From positions 249,656 through 290,853 of the forward strand of contig NZ_QXHU01000004.1 of assembly GCF_009663465.1 (NCBI RefSeq): DNA of 41,198 nt. The letters run 5' to 3'. Position numbers and translations under genes: made by a program. Shown here piece after piece: positions 17,101-25,425 of the stretch. Origin of the DNA: Riemerella anatipestifer. Lineage in GTDB: Bacteria > Bacteroidota > Bacteroidia > Flavobacteriales > Weeksellaceae. Every line of letters begins with the position of its first letter. Position 1 is the stretch's first letter. The notes beneath the pieces were generated by a model. It did no database searches and was not told where the DNA came from. It saw only the letters and a list, made by a program, of their open reading frames with translations.

Positions 17101-18222
17101 ATATTGTGCAGAACCTTCCCCTAAATCTCTTACGGCTACTATACTTTTTTGATTTTGTAGGTTACTTGCTGTTTGGTCAAGAACCCAAACTTCTATACGC
17201 GTAATATTGATTTTGGAATTGATTTGAGGATAATTCGCTAAGGCATTGTCGTAATTTTGGAAGAAGTATTGCCCTAAATAATAGTGCTGATTGTCCTCGT
17301 AATCTATGGCGTTTATTTTAAAGGTATTGAGTACACCTCCACCTTGTGCGGTTACGGTTCTTGCTTCGCCTTGTTGTTGAGAAAGGACTAATGTACCGTA
17401 AGTTTTACCAAGCTGAAACTCGGTTTTTAAACCAAATAATGATTGTGAACCTCGCATAAGACTAGTAGATAGAGGCATATTAACATTACCAAATTCTACA
17501 TTCTTGATGATTTTATCTTCGCCTGTTCTTTTGCTTTCTCCTAATGTTTTGGATTGTAGGTCTTTCCAAGTGCCTTTTGCTCGCCAGGCTAGATTAAGTC
17601 TATTTTCAAAAGCGAAACCACTTTGGGTATCGTAGTTGGCTTTTAGTTGTAAGTTTTCGCCTACCTTACCGAGTATGCCTAGCTGTATTCTCTGCTGAAT
17701 ATTAAATGCGAAATTCTTTCTGTTTTGTGGTAAAATAAGCGGGTTGTCAATTCTTTGGTAAAGTCCACCTAAATCAAAAGAAGCGAATCCTTGTGGGATA
17801 AGTTCTATCTTGTTACCTCCAAAAATAGTTTCAAATAATTTGTGCTTTATGTTGATGCTAGGAAGAAGTCTTTTTTTCTCTGCATCTTTTGGCTCTTTTA
17901 GATTATTAGCCAAATCGTATTGGAGTGATTTTTCTTGGTAATAATTTCTTAGTCCAATAGACTTTACATAAGCACCATATTCCGAAGGTGTCATTACGAT
18001 AGGTGTGCCTGTAACCACGTTTCCTATCTTAGGATAAAGGAAATAAACGCCTTCTTTTACATCGTAAAAAGCCTCATATCGAACAGGATTTGGAAGGCTA
18101 AGTTGAGGTTGAGAATTTGGAGTGTCTTTTTCTGTTTGGGAGTAGGTAAGGTTACTAAAAAATACAAACCCTAAAACCCATAATAATTTATGTAAGGTGT
18201 AATTATAATGATGTGGCTTCAC
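11200..18222 (-). CDS. sprA: type IX secretion system translocon SprA
   Basis: Giant outer-membrane beta-barrel (about 36 strands in the known structure) that forms the protein-conducting channel of the type IX secretion system and supports gliding motility in related species. 2340 residues is the expected size. Residues 1-29 are a signal peptide ending ...NLTYSQ. The sequence is almost wholly amphipathic beta strands rich in Tyr, Asn and Gln, with two SprA N-terminal-type plug/loop regions and typical segments such as WMVNTMDTKSIFQNPFKVGRP, ending in the strand GLSATFTFGER. It starts five bases after ruvA, the conserved flavobacterial ruvA-sprA order. No other T9SS core gene is in the window. 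Confidence 0.93.
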   Translation of the reverse strand: MKPHHYNYTLHKLLWVLGFVFFSNLTYSQTEKDTPNSQPQLSLPNPVRYEAFYDVKEGVYFLYPKIGNVVTGTPIVMTPSEYGAYVKSIGLRNYYQEKSLQYDLANNLKEPKDAEKKRLLPSINIKHKLFETIFGGNKIELIPQGFASFDLGGLYQRIDNPLILPQNRKNFAFNIQQRIQLGILGKVGENLQLKANYDTQSGFAFENRLNLAWRAKGTWKDLQSKTLGESKRTGEDKIIKNVEFGNVNMPLSTSLMRGSQSLFGLKTEFQLGKTYGTLVLSQQQGEARTVTAQGGGVLNTFKINAIDYEDNQHYYLGQYFFQNYDNALANYPQINSKINITRIEVWVLDQTASNLQNQKSIVAVRDLGEGSAQYPNNTQNNLYQSISALAGIRDANTAYSTINQQSFPNASGTLETYTDGEQFIFNRRARRLNQNEFTFHPQLGYISLNQRLNDNQLLAVSYSYTVNGSNQVYKVGEFSEESSVLVTKLLKPNVLVKTTSPMWNLMMKNIYSLNANGVTSDKFFLNVYYRDPKNGKVNYLPNTPVQDTNLLKLLNWDRLNLNNDLQSNGSTLGDGLFDFVNGITIDPANGKLIFTKAQPFGSFMASTLGSNDPQFVFSELYQQQKQVATQNPLAQRYTIEGRYQGGQGQGISLGAINVPKGSVRVTANGAQLTEGVDYTVDYMLGQVTIINEALKQSGQAINISLENQMTFNTQRRRFWGLNLERKISDKFIIGATAMNYAERPLTQKVQMGQEAVNNTMLGMNLMYNNELPFLTRLTDKIPLINTEAPSHLNFKAEAAYLIPGQNKDINDQAYVDDFDQTTSKISLKEPALWALASKPEKNPNDIIFRNSALDNDVKNGYGRGLLSWYYIDPRFYGVGGKAPNGITADALSNHASRRVRMNELYNSRDFVAGDQTYTNTLDVTYYPTERGPYNLNPANESTAERWAGMMRPISVSNFTNANIEYVEFWLMDPYADGKILGSSPKLLLHLGNISEDILKDGKLQYENGLPTPDTPTRTSESNWGTQPDQQPILYAFSSEGANRTAQDVGYDGLDNVQEAAKFGTTFINPVTNLTDPAADDFVFYLSTQFQGALASSVVERYRYFRNPDGNSKANSMEVASQMPDAEDLNGDFNLDQSESYNQYTISLDKANLVLGKNFIVDEKETEAKFQNGQVGKNKWFLFRIPVKQFDTDAGEASEAILNNVRFARMILKGFDETSTLRFGTFDLVRSDWRKFTKNIAVINESDEGNYNIDNSNFEVGSVNLEENSRGTPPYVIPPGIDRQVLSGTTGAQRQNEASLYLKATHLSKTSHASRGVFKNVALDMRRYEKLELFVHAEDLKDVTSNKLDPNAKFFIRLGSDAIDNYYEYESSLKYTAKNATSPLDIWPAENSINFNLKEFINAKLRRETAGINLDQRYKDQEYGDAHKAIFTKGRPSLGNISTIVIGVRNTGADSKDLVLWVNEIRLSGIENKGGYAANANLNFNLGDFANVNANAAISTIGFGSIDQKPVQRQQTQNSAFSINTTVNVDKFLPEKTGLKIPVNYSYAQTIEDPKYNPLNDDVLFNEDPKKDQLKQVVRTYTQQRSFGVVNMRKERVNSKKKPKFYDVENLALTAVYHDDYYRDIYTKKNYRQNLKAYIDYNYNFKPWVLKPFNKLISDTAKIAPYVKWVKEFNLNPIPTRFSFRTELDRDYSELEFRNIEALLNGNGSQNFDVLKNRNFFFGWQYNLGFNFTKSFKAEIFSATRTLNDDWMVNTMDTKSIFQNPFKVGRPVLYNHRIQFNYRLPFEHFPYLDFVNAELGYGLQYNWNARSTVLLNSASGNLGNVAQNTNNKVATASVDIPLLLGKFNYFKKLDSIRQGRNREIDSLNQVYEKAFANKNSRRRFQFKPYRFKHRLSLTQKVMSALTSIKQANFNFNENNGTVLPGLLSEPNFFGLGRGGFGGPTKGFLLGSQADIRRIAVENNWVSQSEYLNEPYTQMSNRNVTANVVIEPIKDLRVDVNFLQTYNKTLTHGGFNIDLDGNRANGIQFSFANEMISYSNTEFLLGTTLKSSTEIFNAIKERARAFSRLNNGALMADGFVEGYDIANTYVLVPAFRAALAGKSVSMKNPTRPNFPLPNWRVTYSGLKNIPFISSQFEKFDIQHAYTSTYTATGIQSNIDYHNNPNARDVRGNRLNPYVFSQAMFVEEFAPFVGADVTMRNHMQFRAHYNRNRMFLLGLVNHTLTEDSGSEYVLGFGYILKDLKLKLRYKGKTKDIKSDLNIRADFSLRDNKTSIINILKDDAQVTGGQRMLGIKVSADYNMSQNLNIRFFYDQLMTKYKISTAFPLSTIRAGLSATFTFGER

Positions 18223-18227
18223 TTATT

Positions 18228-18812
18228 TTAAATATTTTTCAAAATTTGTTTTACTAAATCTTCCGTTTGAATTTCTGGATTTTGTTTCAAAATTTTGTCT
18301 GCTAATTTTTCTGACATTTTTTTAGGAATTCCTAAAACTTCTAATGCAGATAACGATTCTTCTTTCACTTTATTATCAATAACGGTAGAAATATCAGATT
18401 CATCTGCTCCAAAATGTAGTACTTTATCCTTTAAATCAATGATAATTCGTTGTGCAGTTTTAGTGCCTATACCCTTTACTTTTTGTAATACAGCACTATT
18501 GCTAGAGAGTATGGCTTGTGCTATTTCTCTTAATTCTAGTGAGGAAAGCATAATCATAGCGGAGGCTGGTCCTACACCATTTACAGAAATAAGTAGGTTA
18601 AACATTTCTTTCTCTTTGAGCTCCGAAAAACCGTATAACAAGTGAGCGTCTTCTCGAATGATTTGTTGTGTGTAGATTAAAGATTCTTTCCCAATGGAAA
18701 AGTGTTTAGAAGTGTTTACACTAACGCTTACAAAGTAGCCTACACCACCAGTTTCTATAATTAAATGGGTTGGGCTAAGCTCCTGAACGATACCTCGTAG
18801 AGAGTAAATCAT
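18228..18812 (-). CDS. ruvA: Holliday junction branch migration protein RuvA
   Basis: Tetramer that binds four-way DNA junctions and loads the RuvB motor in recombinational repair. Domain I is the OB fold at the N-terminus (MIYSLRGIVQELSPTHLIIE); domain II has two helix-hairpin-helix motifs, VNGVGPASAMIML (about 77-89) and VKGIGTKTAQRIIIDL (about 111-126); domain III (about 148-194) is the RuvB-contacting helical bundle. Length 194 is normal. ruvB is not in the window; ruvC lies at 25426 on the other strand. It is followed after five bases by sprA, so both are transcribed together. Confidence 0.95.
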   Translation of the reverse strand: MIYSLRGIVQELSPTHLIIETGGVGYFVSVSVNTSKHFSIGKESLIYTQQIIREDAHLLYGFSELKEKEMFNLLISVNGVGPASAMIMLSSLELREIAQAILSSNSAVLQKVKGIGTKTAQRIIIDLKDKVLHFGADESDISTVIDNKVKEESLSALEVLGIPKKMSEKLADKILKQNPEIQTEDLVKQILKNI

Positions 18813-18910
18813 ATACTGCTAATTTTGAGGTTGCTAAATTAAAGTTTTTTTAGGACTAAATCTTTCTTTTGCTATTAAAAGAATGATGTTTTTTAATTTT
18901 AATATAAAAT

Positions 18911-18944
18911 AATAAGAGAGCCTTTCTATAAAGACTCTCTTATT
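18911..18944 (-). terminator. terminator of the susC-susD unit
   Basis: 10-bp stem (18911-18920 with 18935-18944), 14-base loop, T-rich tract beyond it on the minus strand. It lies just downstream of the susD stop. Confidence 0.7.
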
Positions 18945-18978
18945 TCGGGTTAATATGAAGTGAAAATGAAAAAACTTA

Positions 18979-20418
18979 TTATCTGTCTTTGTTTATATCA
19001 GAAGGGACGAAAGGATTAGCGTCTATCTCTTGCTGAGGATATTGGTAAATGATTTTAGTGTCATTCACTCCAAAAGATAATGGAACTTGGTGCCATGAAG
19101 ATCTCTTTAAAGTACGAGATAATCTTCTAGCATCGTAGAGCTCTACACCTATTTCACCATAAAGTTCTTTTCTTCTTTCTATAAGAATTTCTTCAAAAAG
19201 TTCTTCTCCTGTATTAGCAGATTTTACGGCTTTAGGGTCTCTATTTTGTTGTAATTGGAATAATAAATCCTTAGCTTGGCTTTCTTGTCCTAGTCTGTAT
19301 CTTGCTTCGGCTTCTATTAAAATCATTTCTGAAGTTCTGATATAAGGACACGCTGATGCATCTTTATTGAAAGTAAACTTATAAGTACTATATTTAGTAT
19401 GGTTATTTACAGAAGGATTTACATCAAATAGTTTTCTTACATCTGTATCAGAGAACAAGTCATATAGAGATTTGCTGACATAGGTATTACTGTAACCATC
19501 ATTCTCAAAAGATAAATCTGTAAAAGAATGCGGTGCTTGAGACCATGTGATAGACTGTCCTGCTTGTTGCCCATAACCTAGTATCCATTCTTGTGAGTCT
19601 AATTTTTTGAAACCTTCGGCGTATTCTGCAGCATTAAGTGCAGAGCTGACGGTTCCTCCATAAGCTAATTTTGCATATTCTGCTGCTTTTTGCCAGTTCT
19701 CTTTTACTTGATACACTCTAGCGGCGATAGCATAAGCAACCTGTTTGTTTACAAAAGCTTTGGATATTCTACTATATGAAAGATCTGGTAAAGCTGTTTC
19801 TAAATCGTTAGTAATGAAATTATAAACTTCTCCAGTAGTACTTAGAGGTTGAGCTTTTGTACTATAGCTGCTATAGATAGGAACCGCAGGGAGGTCTTTC
19901 GCATACTTGTATCCCAACTGAAAGTCTTGCACAACTTCAAAATAAGATAAAGCACGGAGTACCTTTGCTCTAGCAACAAGAGATTTTTTCTGAGCATCAG
20001 TTATGTTAGAACTACTGTTAACACGGTCCATAAATTCGTTGCATTGGCGAATGATTTTGTAAAAATATTCCCATGTGAATTTAGTTCTATAGTAGGTACC
20101 TAGTCTGTTGATGTTTTGATAATCTGAAGCAAACCAGTTGCTAGGAACGATGAAATCCTCTCCTCTAACCGTTCGTGCAAAGTAAACACTTCCTAGGTTA
20201 GTAGCATCTACGGATATATAAACTATGTTTGTACTACCTCCTCCTCTTAGAAGGCTTGTGATTCCTGTAAGGTTGCCTTCTGCATTTTCTGCACTTTCAA
20301 AAACTAGACTTGGGGCAACTTCATCAGTAGGCTGAGGTTCGTCTAGATATCTCTGACAAGAGACGCTTCCTAGTAGTAGAGAAGCTAGAGCTAAAGTTTT
20401 TAATTTATTTAGTTTCAT
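18979..20418 (-). CDS. RagB/SusD family nutrient-binding outer-membrane lipoprotein
   Basis: Surface lid protein that works with a SusC channel to capture a glycan or peptide and hand it over for TonB-driven import. I place the start at the ATG at 20418: it gives a classical lipoprotein signal (MKLNKLKTLALASLLLGSVSC, lipidated Cys at residue 21) and lies 13 bases after the susC stop. A longer frame starts at 20442 inside susC and adds eight residues before this signal. 479 residues is normal. TPR-like helices in the N-terminal half and the SusD C-terminal block around RRKELYGEIGVELYDARRL are seen. No glycoside hydrolase or sulfatase lies nearby, so the substrate is unknown. Confidence 0.92.
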   Translation of the reverse strand: MKLNKLKTLALASLLLGSVSCQRYLDEPQPTDEVAPSLVFESAENAEGNLTGITSLLRGGGSTNIVYISVDATNLGSVYFARTVRGEDFIVPSNWFASDYQNINRLGTYYRTKFTWEYFYKIIRQCNEFMDRVNSSSNITDAQKKSLVARAKVLRALSYFEVVQDFQLGYKYAKDLPAVPIYSSYSTKAQPLSTTGEVYNFITNDLETALPDLSYSRISKAFVNKQVAYAIAARVYQVKENWQKAAEYAKLAYGGTVSSALNAAEYAEGFKKLDSQEWILGYGQQAGQSITWSQAPHSFTDLSFENDGYSNTYVSKSLYDLFSDTDVRKLFDVNPSVNNHTKYSTYKFTFNKDASACPYIRTSEMILIEAEARYRLGQESQAKDLLFQLQQNRDPKAVKSANTGEELFEEILIERRKELYGEIGVELYDARRLSRTLKRSSWHQVPLSFGVNDTKIIYQYPQQEIDANPFVPSDINKDR

Positions 20419-20431
20419 TTGTTTTAAATTT

Positions 20432-23359
20432 TTAAAGTTCAAGTTTAAGTCCGAATGATATGGTTTTTAAATTAGAAGTTCTGTTGTTAGTAAGACCAGT
20501 TAGAGCTTGTTCTGGGTCTATATTCTTACGGGTTTGCCACGTAAATAAGTTATCTGCTTGTAAGAATAATCTTAAGCTCTTTAATCCTATTTTTTCGCTG
20601 TCTTCTTTATTAAAATTATAACCTATGTTTAGAGCTTTTAATCTTACATAGTCATTTTTAAATAAGAATCTAGAAGATAGTTGATTTTCTTGTAATGTGG
20701 TATAGCTCAATCTAGGAACATCTGTAACATCACCTGGTTTCTGCCATCTTCTTTCCAAATCTACACTCTTAGAATATCCATCAAATTTTCCACTCATTAG
20801 TCTAGCGTAGTCCCCATCATAGATATAAGAACCAAAGCTGAAGTTAACGAGTGCATTTAGATCAAAATTTTTGTATTTGAGATAGTTGTTTAAACCTCCT
20901 ATTACAAAAGGTAAAGAACTACGATTGTAATAGCGTGTCGCTTCGGAATAACTTTCTGTAGTTACTTTGGTTACCTTTCCGTTAGCGTCGGTTACATCTT
21001 TATACCATAGTGGGTTACCATTGTCAGGGTTTACCCCAGCATATTCTTGTATGTAGAAATCGTAGAGAGATCTACCGACTTCCCATCTTTTGGTGCCTAC
21101 GGTTTGAGGTCTATTATCGTCACTTAACGCAAGGACTTTATTTCTGTCAAAAGAGAAGTTTAATCCAGTATCCCATCTGAAGTTAGCCGTCCGTACATTT
21201 TTTGTGTTGATACTAAATTCCCAACCATAGTTTTTTAACTTACCTATGTTAGTAGTTATAGAGGTTGCACCAGTAGAACCTGCCGTTACGAGAGGACCAA
21301 CTAAATCTACAGAACGCTTGTCATAATAATCTACATTAAGGTTAACTCTATTTTGGAATAATCCTAATTCTACTCCTGCATTAAAAGATGCTGTTTTTTC
21401 CCATGTAATCAAGGCATCTTTAGGTGAAGATAATACTACGCCTATATTAGAGCCTATGGAGTAGCCGTTAAGATAGGAGTTTAGATATGGGAAATAGTCT
21501 AGTGCCCCTTGTGAATCTGTAAAATCATTATTACCTAGCTCTCCGTAAGATGATTTTAGCTTTAAGAAACTAATGGTTTTGTTTCCTTTAAGGAAGTTTT
21601 CTTCACTTACGACATAAGCACCACCTACCGAGAAGAAGTTACCCCATCTGGTTTCTTTACTAAATACGCTAGAACCATCTCTACGGAAAGACCCTTCTAC
21701 GAAATATTTTTCTTTGTAATTGTAGTTCGCTCTTCCAAGTAACCCAACCAATCTCTGTTGAAGTGGGTGACCAGAAACCGAATTAGGACTGGTAGTTCCA
21801 CTAAGTGTTTCTATTCCAGAGAATAACCCTACTCCCATAGCACTCATATAGTCGTATGTTCTGTCAAAAGTTTCTACAATAGCGTCAGCTGTTAGATTGT
21901 GGTTTCCTAATTGCTTGTTGTAGTTAAGGGAATTCACGAAGTTTTTAGTACTTGCAATAGTTCTACTAGCCATTACAGCTCCTCCTTGTGCGGCATAGTC
22001 CCCAAATCTATTATTTCTGTAATTGTGGTTGTTGTTGTTGTTCTGTTCTAAAGAGTAATTAGAACGGAACGATAAGTCTTTGGAGAAATCTATTTTTACA
22101 AAACCGTTTAGAGTAAGGGTGTTTACTCTGTAAAGGTAGGTGTTATCGTAAAGATACCCAAGAGGGTTTACATTTCTACTAAAAGGTCTTTGAGAGTTAA
22201 GCACACGTGGGCTTCCTCCACCATAGTCATAGCTAAGATTACCTTTGTTATCATATACAAGGTTACCATTAGCATCTCTTCGGTATACTGGATAAACCGA
22301 AGATAAGGTGTATATACTATTCATAGGAGAACCATAACCTGTCCCTGATTGATCTGGAATATTTCTTCTATGAGATACATAGGCAGTATTTAGCCCCGCT
22401 GTTAACCACGGTTTTATCTTGGTTTCTAGGTTCAACCTAGTTGAGAACCTTTCAAAATCAGTAGTCTTAACAGAACCCTCTTGTTTTAGGTAGTTTACAC
22501 TAAGGAAATAGTTGCTTTGGTCTGTTCCCCCAGAAACGGTAGCACTAGTTTCACTTCTTTCTGCAGAACGATTGAGTAGATAATCAGCCCAATTGGTGTT
22601 CCATAAAAGTTGAGCACCTGGTACTAGCTGTCCGTTAGCATCTATAGGAGTTTTTACATTGTATGGGTTGTATTTTAATAATGGGATAACTTCAGCAGAG
22701 GCTTGAGCTCCTGCTAAATCTGCAGATACTCCGTTTGCTACTTTAGAATTTCTTAACGCTTCCCAAGTGTAATTTAGGTATCTATTATTGTCTATCAATG
22801 GGTAAAGCTGATTAACTGGAGCTGCGTATCCTAAAGAAGATTGCACTGTAACTCTAGGAGCTCCTTTTCTCCCTTTTTTTGTAGTTACTAATATAACACC
22901 ATTAGCACCTCTGGAACCATATAATGAGGTTGCAGAACCATCTTTCAGTACATTGATGCTCTCTATTTCCTCTTGAGATATGTTAGATAAACTCCCCGAA
23001 TATTGAGCACCATCTACAATGATTAGTGGGTCTGAACTTGCATTGATAGAACCAATACCTCTCACTCGTATAGTAGGTGTGGAACCAGGTGTAGAAGAGC
23101 CGATGATATTAACTCCAGGTACACTCCCTTGTATCGCTGTGGCAATATTAGACGTTTGTTGAGTGGACAATACATCTTTCCCTACACTAGACACAGAGCC
23201 TACTATAGCTTTGGCTTTTTGTTTACCATAGGCTACTATTACCACTTCTTCGATAGCTCTCGTTTTTGTGCTATCTTTTACCTTTACTTGTGCTTGTATA
23301 TTATTTCCAAGCACTAAAAACAGACCTAATGCTCCTGCATTTAGTAGTTTCCTTTTCAT
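20432..23359 (-). CDS. SusC/RagA family TonB-linked outer-membrane channel
   Basis: TonB-dependent beta-barrel that imports the ligand captured by the SusD partner encoded just downstream. Signal peptide at 1-23 (...NIQAQ); TonB box-like EEVVIVAYG at 37-45; plug domain about 50-165 containing RVRGIGSINASSDPLIIVDG and LKDGSATSLYGSRGANGVILVTTKKG; barrel to residue 975, ending in strand TISFGLKLEL. The carboxypeptidase-regulatory (CnaB-like) domain that many SusC proteins have between the signal and the TonB box is missing: only about 13 residues separate them. The 5' leader appears long and structured. Substrate not known. Confidence 0.94.
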   Translation of the reverse strand: MKRKLLNAGALGLFLVLGNNIQAQVKVKDSTKTRAIEEVVIVAYGKQKAKAIVGSVSSVGKDVLSTQQTSNIATAIQGSVPGVNIIGSSTPGSTPTIRVRGIGSINASSDPLIIVDGAQYSGSLSNISQEEIESINVLKDGSATSLYGSRGANGVILVTTKKGRKGAPRVTVQSSLGYAAPVNQLYPLIDNNRYLNYTWEALRNSKVANGVSADLAGAQASAEVIPLLKYNPYNVKTPIDANGQLVPGAQLLWNTNWADYLLNRSAERSETSATVSGGTDQSNYFLSVNYLKQEGSVKTTDFERFSTRLNLETKIKPWLTAGLNTAYVSHRRNIPDQSGTGYGSPMNSIYTLSSVYPVYRRDANGNLVYDNKGNLSYDYGGGSPRVLNSQRPFSRNVNPLGYLYDNTYLYRVNTLTLNGFVKIDFSKDLSFRSNYSLEQNNNNNHNYRNNRFGDYAAQGGAVMASRTIASTKNFVNSLNYNKQLGNHNLTADAIVETFDRTYDYMSAMGVGLFSGIETLSGTTSPNSVSGHPLQQRLVGLLGRANYNYKEKYFVEGSFRRDGSSVFSKETRWGNFFSVGGAYVVSEENFLKGNKTISFLKLKSSYGELGNNDFTDSQGALDYFPYLNSYLNGYSIGSNIGVVLSSPKDALITWEKTASFNAGVELGLFQNRVNLNVDYYDKRSVDLVGPLVTAGSTGATSITTNIGKLKNYGWEFSINTKNVRTANFRWDTGLNFSFDRNKVLALSDDNRPQTVGTKRWEVGRSLYDFYIQEYAGVNPDNGNPLWYKDVTDANGKVTKVTTESYSEATRYYNRSSLPFVIGGLNNYLKYKNFDLNALVNFSFGSYIYDGDYARLMSGKFDGYSKSVDLERRWQKPGDVTDVPRLSYTTLQENQLSSRFLFKNDYVRLKALNIGYNFNKEDSEKIGLKSLRLFLQADNLFTWQTRKNIDPEQALTGLTNNRTSNLKTISFGLKLEL

Positions 23360-23586
23360 AAGTTGTATAATTTTTATTTTTTTTTAAAACTTTAAAATAA
23401 AAGGCCTTAAACATTGTGTTTAAAGCCTTCCGTCGGAACTGAAATATTATCAACTAAAAACTTCTCACACAAATAATGCCGTTTGTTTTCTCTTCATCAT
23501 GGTCATGATAAAAAGAAATAGGTGATGGTTTTTATTGATAGTGTTGTATAACATTATTGTAACTGATTATTTACACTGCAAAATTA
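23360..23586 (-). promoter_or_regulatory. susC leader with terminator-like hairpin (candidate attenuator)
   Basis: On the minus strand a -7 box TAATTTTG lies at 23586-23579, giving a leader of about 210 bases. It holds a 14-base imperfect palindrome (23496-23509), a 13-codon ORF (ATG 23506 to TGA 23465, product MTMMKRKQTALFV), then a hairpin with 12-base arms (23429-23418 with 23412-23401, one mismatch, 5-base loop) followed by a T-rich tract. The hairpin looks like an intrinsic terminator placed about 40 bases before the susC start. It may be an attenuator or end a small RNA. No -33 element is clear, and so short an ORF can arise by chance. Confidence 0.45.
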
Positions 23587-23679
23587 TATTATATCGAAAT
23601 AAAAAACCTAATTATTGTTCAATAAAAGATATTAAATTTGTTTTTATTATATTTTTTAGTTTATTTTTCTTTTACTTTG

Positions 23680-23687
23680 TATATTTG
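23680..23687 (+). promoter_or_regulatory. Lrp-gene -7 box TATATTTG
   Basis: Exact TAnnTTTG match 22 bases before the ATG at 23710. Another match, TAAATTTG, lies at 23633-23640. No -33 element has the usual spacing. Confidence 0.5.
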
Positions 23688-23709
23688 CTGAATAAAACCG
23701 AAAAAAATA

Positions 23710-24183
23710 ATGAAGTTAGATCAAGTTGATTTTAGTATCCTTAGGGAATTGGTTAAAGATAGTAGCCAAAGTGTGAAAGAAATAGCGGCTAAAGTAAGTT
23801 TGTCGGTAACACCTGTGCATGATAGGATAAGAAAGATGGAGGCTAGTGGCTACATCAAAGGATACACTGCTATAGTAGATGCCGAAAAGTTGGGGTATGG
23901 TTTTACTACCTATCTACAGATTAAACTCATAAAACATCAGGAAGAAATATTTGAAAAGTTTAAGACAGAGATTTTATCTTTTGAAGAAGTTACAGAAGTG
24001 GCTTTTGTTTCGGGAGATTATGATGCCATTGTAAAACTTTTGTTGAAAGACCTGCATCATTACGAAGAATTTATACTTAAAAAAATATCAAAGTTAGATG
24101 TAATAGATAATGTTAAAAGTAGTTTTATTTTCAAGTACATTAAGAATGATAATCGAGTGATGAATGTTGAGAGTATTAAATAA
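23710..24183 (+). CDS. Lrp/AsnC family transcriptional regulator
   Basis: DNA-binding regulator that usually senses an amino acid. Residues 4-52 form the winged helix-turn-helix (LDQVDFSILRELVKDSSQSV... SLSVTPVHDRIRKME); 65-140 form the RAM ligand-binding and oligomerisation domain (YLQIKL, VAFVSGDYDAIVKL). 157 residues is standard. It is divergent from susC across a 350-base region, so susC-susD may be among its targets, but no operator can be assigned. The next gene begins 28 bases after its stop. Confidence 0.92.
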   Translation: MKLDQVDFSILRELVKDSSQSVKEIAAKVSLSVTPVHDRIRKMEASGYIKGYTAIVDAEKLGYGFTTYLQIKLIKHQEEIFEKFKTEILSFEEVTEVAFVSGDYDAIVKLLLKDLHHYEEFILKKISKLDVIDNVKSSFIFKYIKNDNRVMNVESIK

Positions 24184-24211
24184 AATTAACCATAATCTAA
24201 AGTTTATTTCT

Positions 24212-25402
24212 ATGAGAGTAATTTTGCTGTTAGTTTTATTGAGAATTACTTTAATAAACGCTCAAAGTATAAAAGGTTACATTAAGGATTTTCGAGAAAC
24301 CCCATTGTCAGGGGCTGTGATTTATATAGATGGAACTCAATATAAAACGCAATCTAATCAAGATGGGAAATTTTACTTGTCAGATGTGAAGGCGAAGACA
24401 GGAAACCTTATCGTTGAAAAAAAAGGGTTTTCCTCAAAAATAATACCGATTGAAGGATTATATAGCCAAGCATTAGAAATTAAATTAGAAAAAGAAACGG
24501 AAATTCCGGAGGTCAAACTATTGGCATACACAGATAAGGCGTACAAGCGTTATATCGAAAAGTTTCTTAATACTCTCTTGGGGTATGATAGGGCGATGGT
24601 TTATGTTAAAAACCCGAAGGATATACAATTGGCATACGATAGAGAGGAGCATATCCTTAAGGCTCGTGCAAAAGCACCTCTTATTATTAGTAACGAAAAA
24701 TTGGGATATGTTGTAAATTATAACTTGTTGGAATTTGAACTGAACCTTTCCGATAATAGTCTGAAGTATCTTGGAACTTCTTTTTTTAGTCCTATGAAAG
24801 GCTCTTCTCATAAGCAATTAAAGTGGCAAACAGAAAGGCTTAATGCTTACTATGGTAGTTCCTTACATTTTTTCAGAGCTCTTTATCAAGACAGATTATC
24901 TGAAGAGGGTTTTTCTGTGGATTGGATTATAAGGAAGCGTAATGAAAAATATCCATCGTTGGAAGAACTGAAAGTTTATCGCACTTATATTGATGATTTT
25001 AGGAAAAAGATTTCCAAAGATTCAGTCATTGTATTTAATAAATACCCTCCTCATATAGAAGATATTGCAAGAAGGAAGGAAGAAGAACCTATGTTCTACT
25101 CTGCTATAATAGAAAGAAATATATTATCAGATAAATTTAGGAAAAATAGTGAAAATAGAGTTTTTTTGGAGTTTAAGGATTTACTTGGAGTTAATTATAA
25201 AAAGTATTTCTATACAGTGCACAAAAAACAAATACAAAAAACAGAAATGCCTGTATCCAAAAATAACATATTAGATTGTAGAGGGCTTAGCTTTGAAGTT
25301 TATTCAGATGGTAATTATTCCAATCCTAGTGAACTTGTATTTGAGGAAGGGTGGGCAAGAAGTAATCTTTCGGAGCTTTTACCATTGGATTTTGAACCAT
25401 AG
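24212..25402 (+). CDS. exported protein with carboxypeptidase-like regulatory domain
   Basis: 396 residues from the ATG at 24212, chosen because it opens directly into a signal peptide (MRVILLLVLLRITLINAQ); a longer frame from 24164 would overlap the Lrp gene and bury that signal. Residues about 20-88 are a CarboxypepD_reg-like beta-sandwich (IKGYIKDFRETPLSGAVIYI, DGKFYLSDV). The remaining 300 residues resemble periplasmic or outer-membrane-linked flavobacterial proteins of this architecture, without recognisable catalytic residues. Function unknown. It ends 23 bases before ruvC. Confidence 0.8.
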   Translation: MRVILLLVLLRITLINAQSIKGYIKDFRETPLSGAVIYIDGTQYKTQSNQDGKFYLSDVKAKTGNLIVEKKGFSSKIIPIEGLYSQALEIKLEKETEIPEVKLLAYTDKAYKRYIEKFLNTLLGYDRAMVYVKNPKDIQLAYDREEHILKARAKAPLIISNEKLGYVVNYNLLEFELNLSDNSLKYLGTSFFSPMKGSSHKQLKWQTERLNAYYGSSLHFFRALYQDRLSEEGFSVDWIIRKRNEKYPSLEELKVYRTYIDDFRKKISKDSVIVFNKYPPHIEDIARRKEEEPMFYSAIIERNILSDKFRKNSENRVFLEFKDLLGVNYKKYFYTVHKKQIQKTEMPVSKNNILDCRGLSFEVYSDGNYSNPSELVFEEGWARSNLSELLPLDFEP

Positions 25403-25425
25403 ATTTTAATCTGTATTTTTACCCT

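Noticed and set aside
24164-24211. 16-residue extension of the carboxypeptidase-regulatory protein
   Set aside because: It overlaps the Lrp gene and places a hydrophilic stretch before the signal peptide that begins at 24212.
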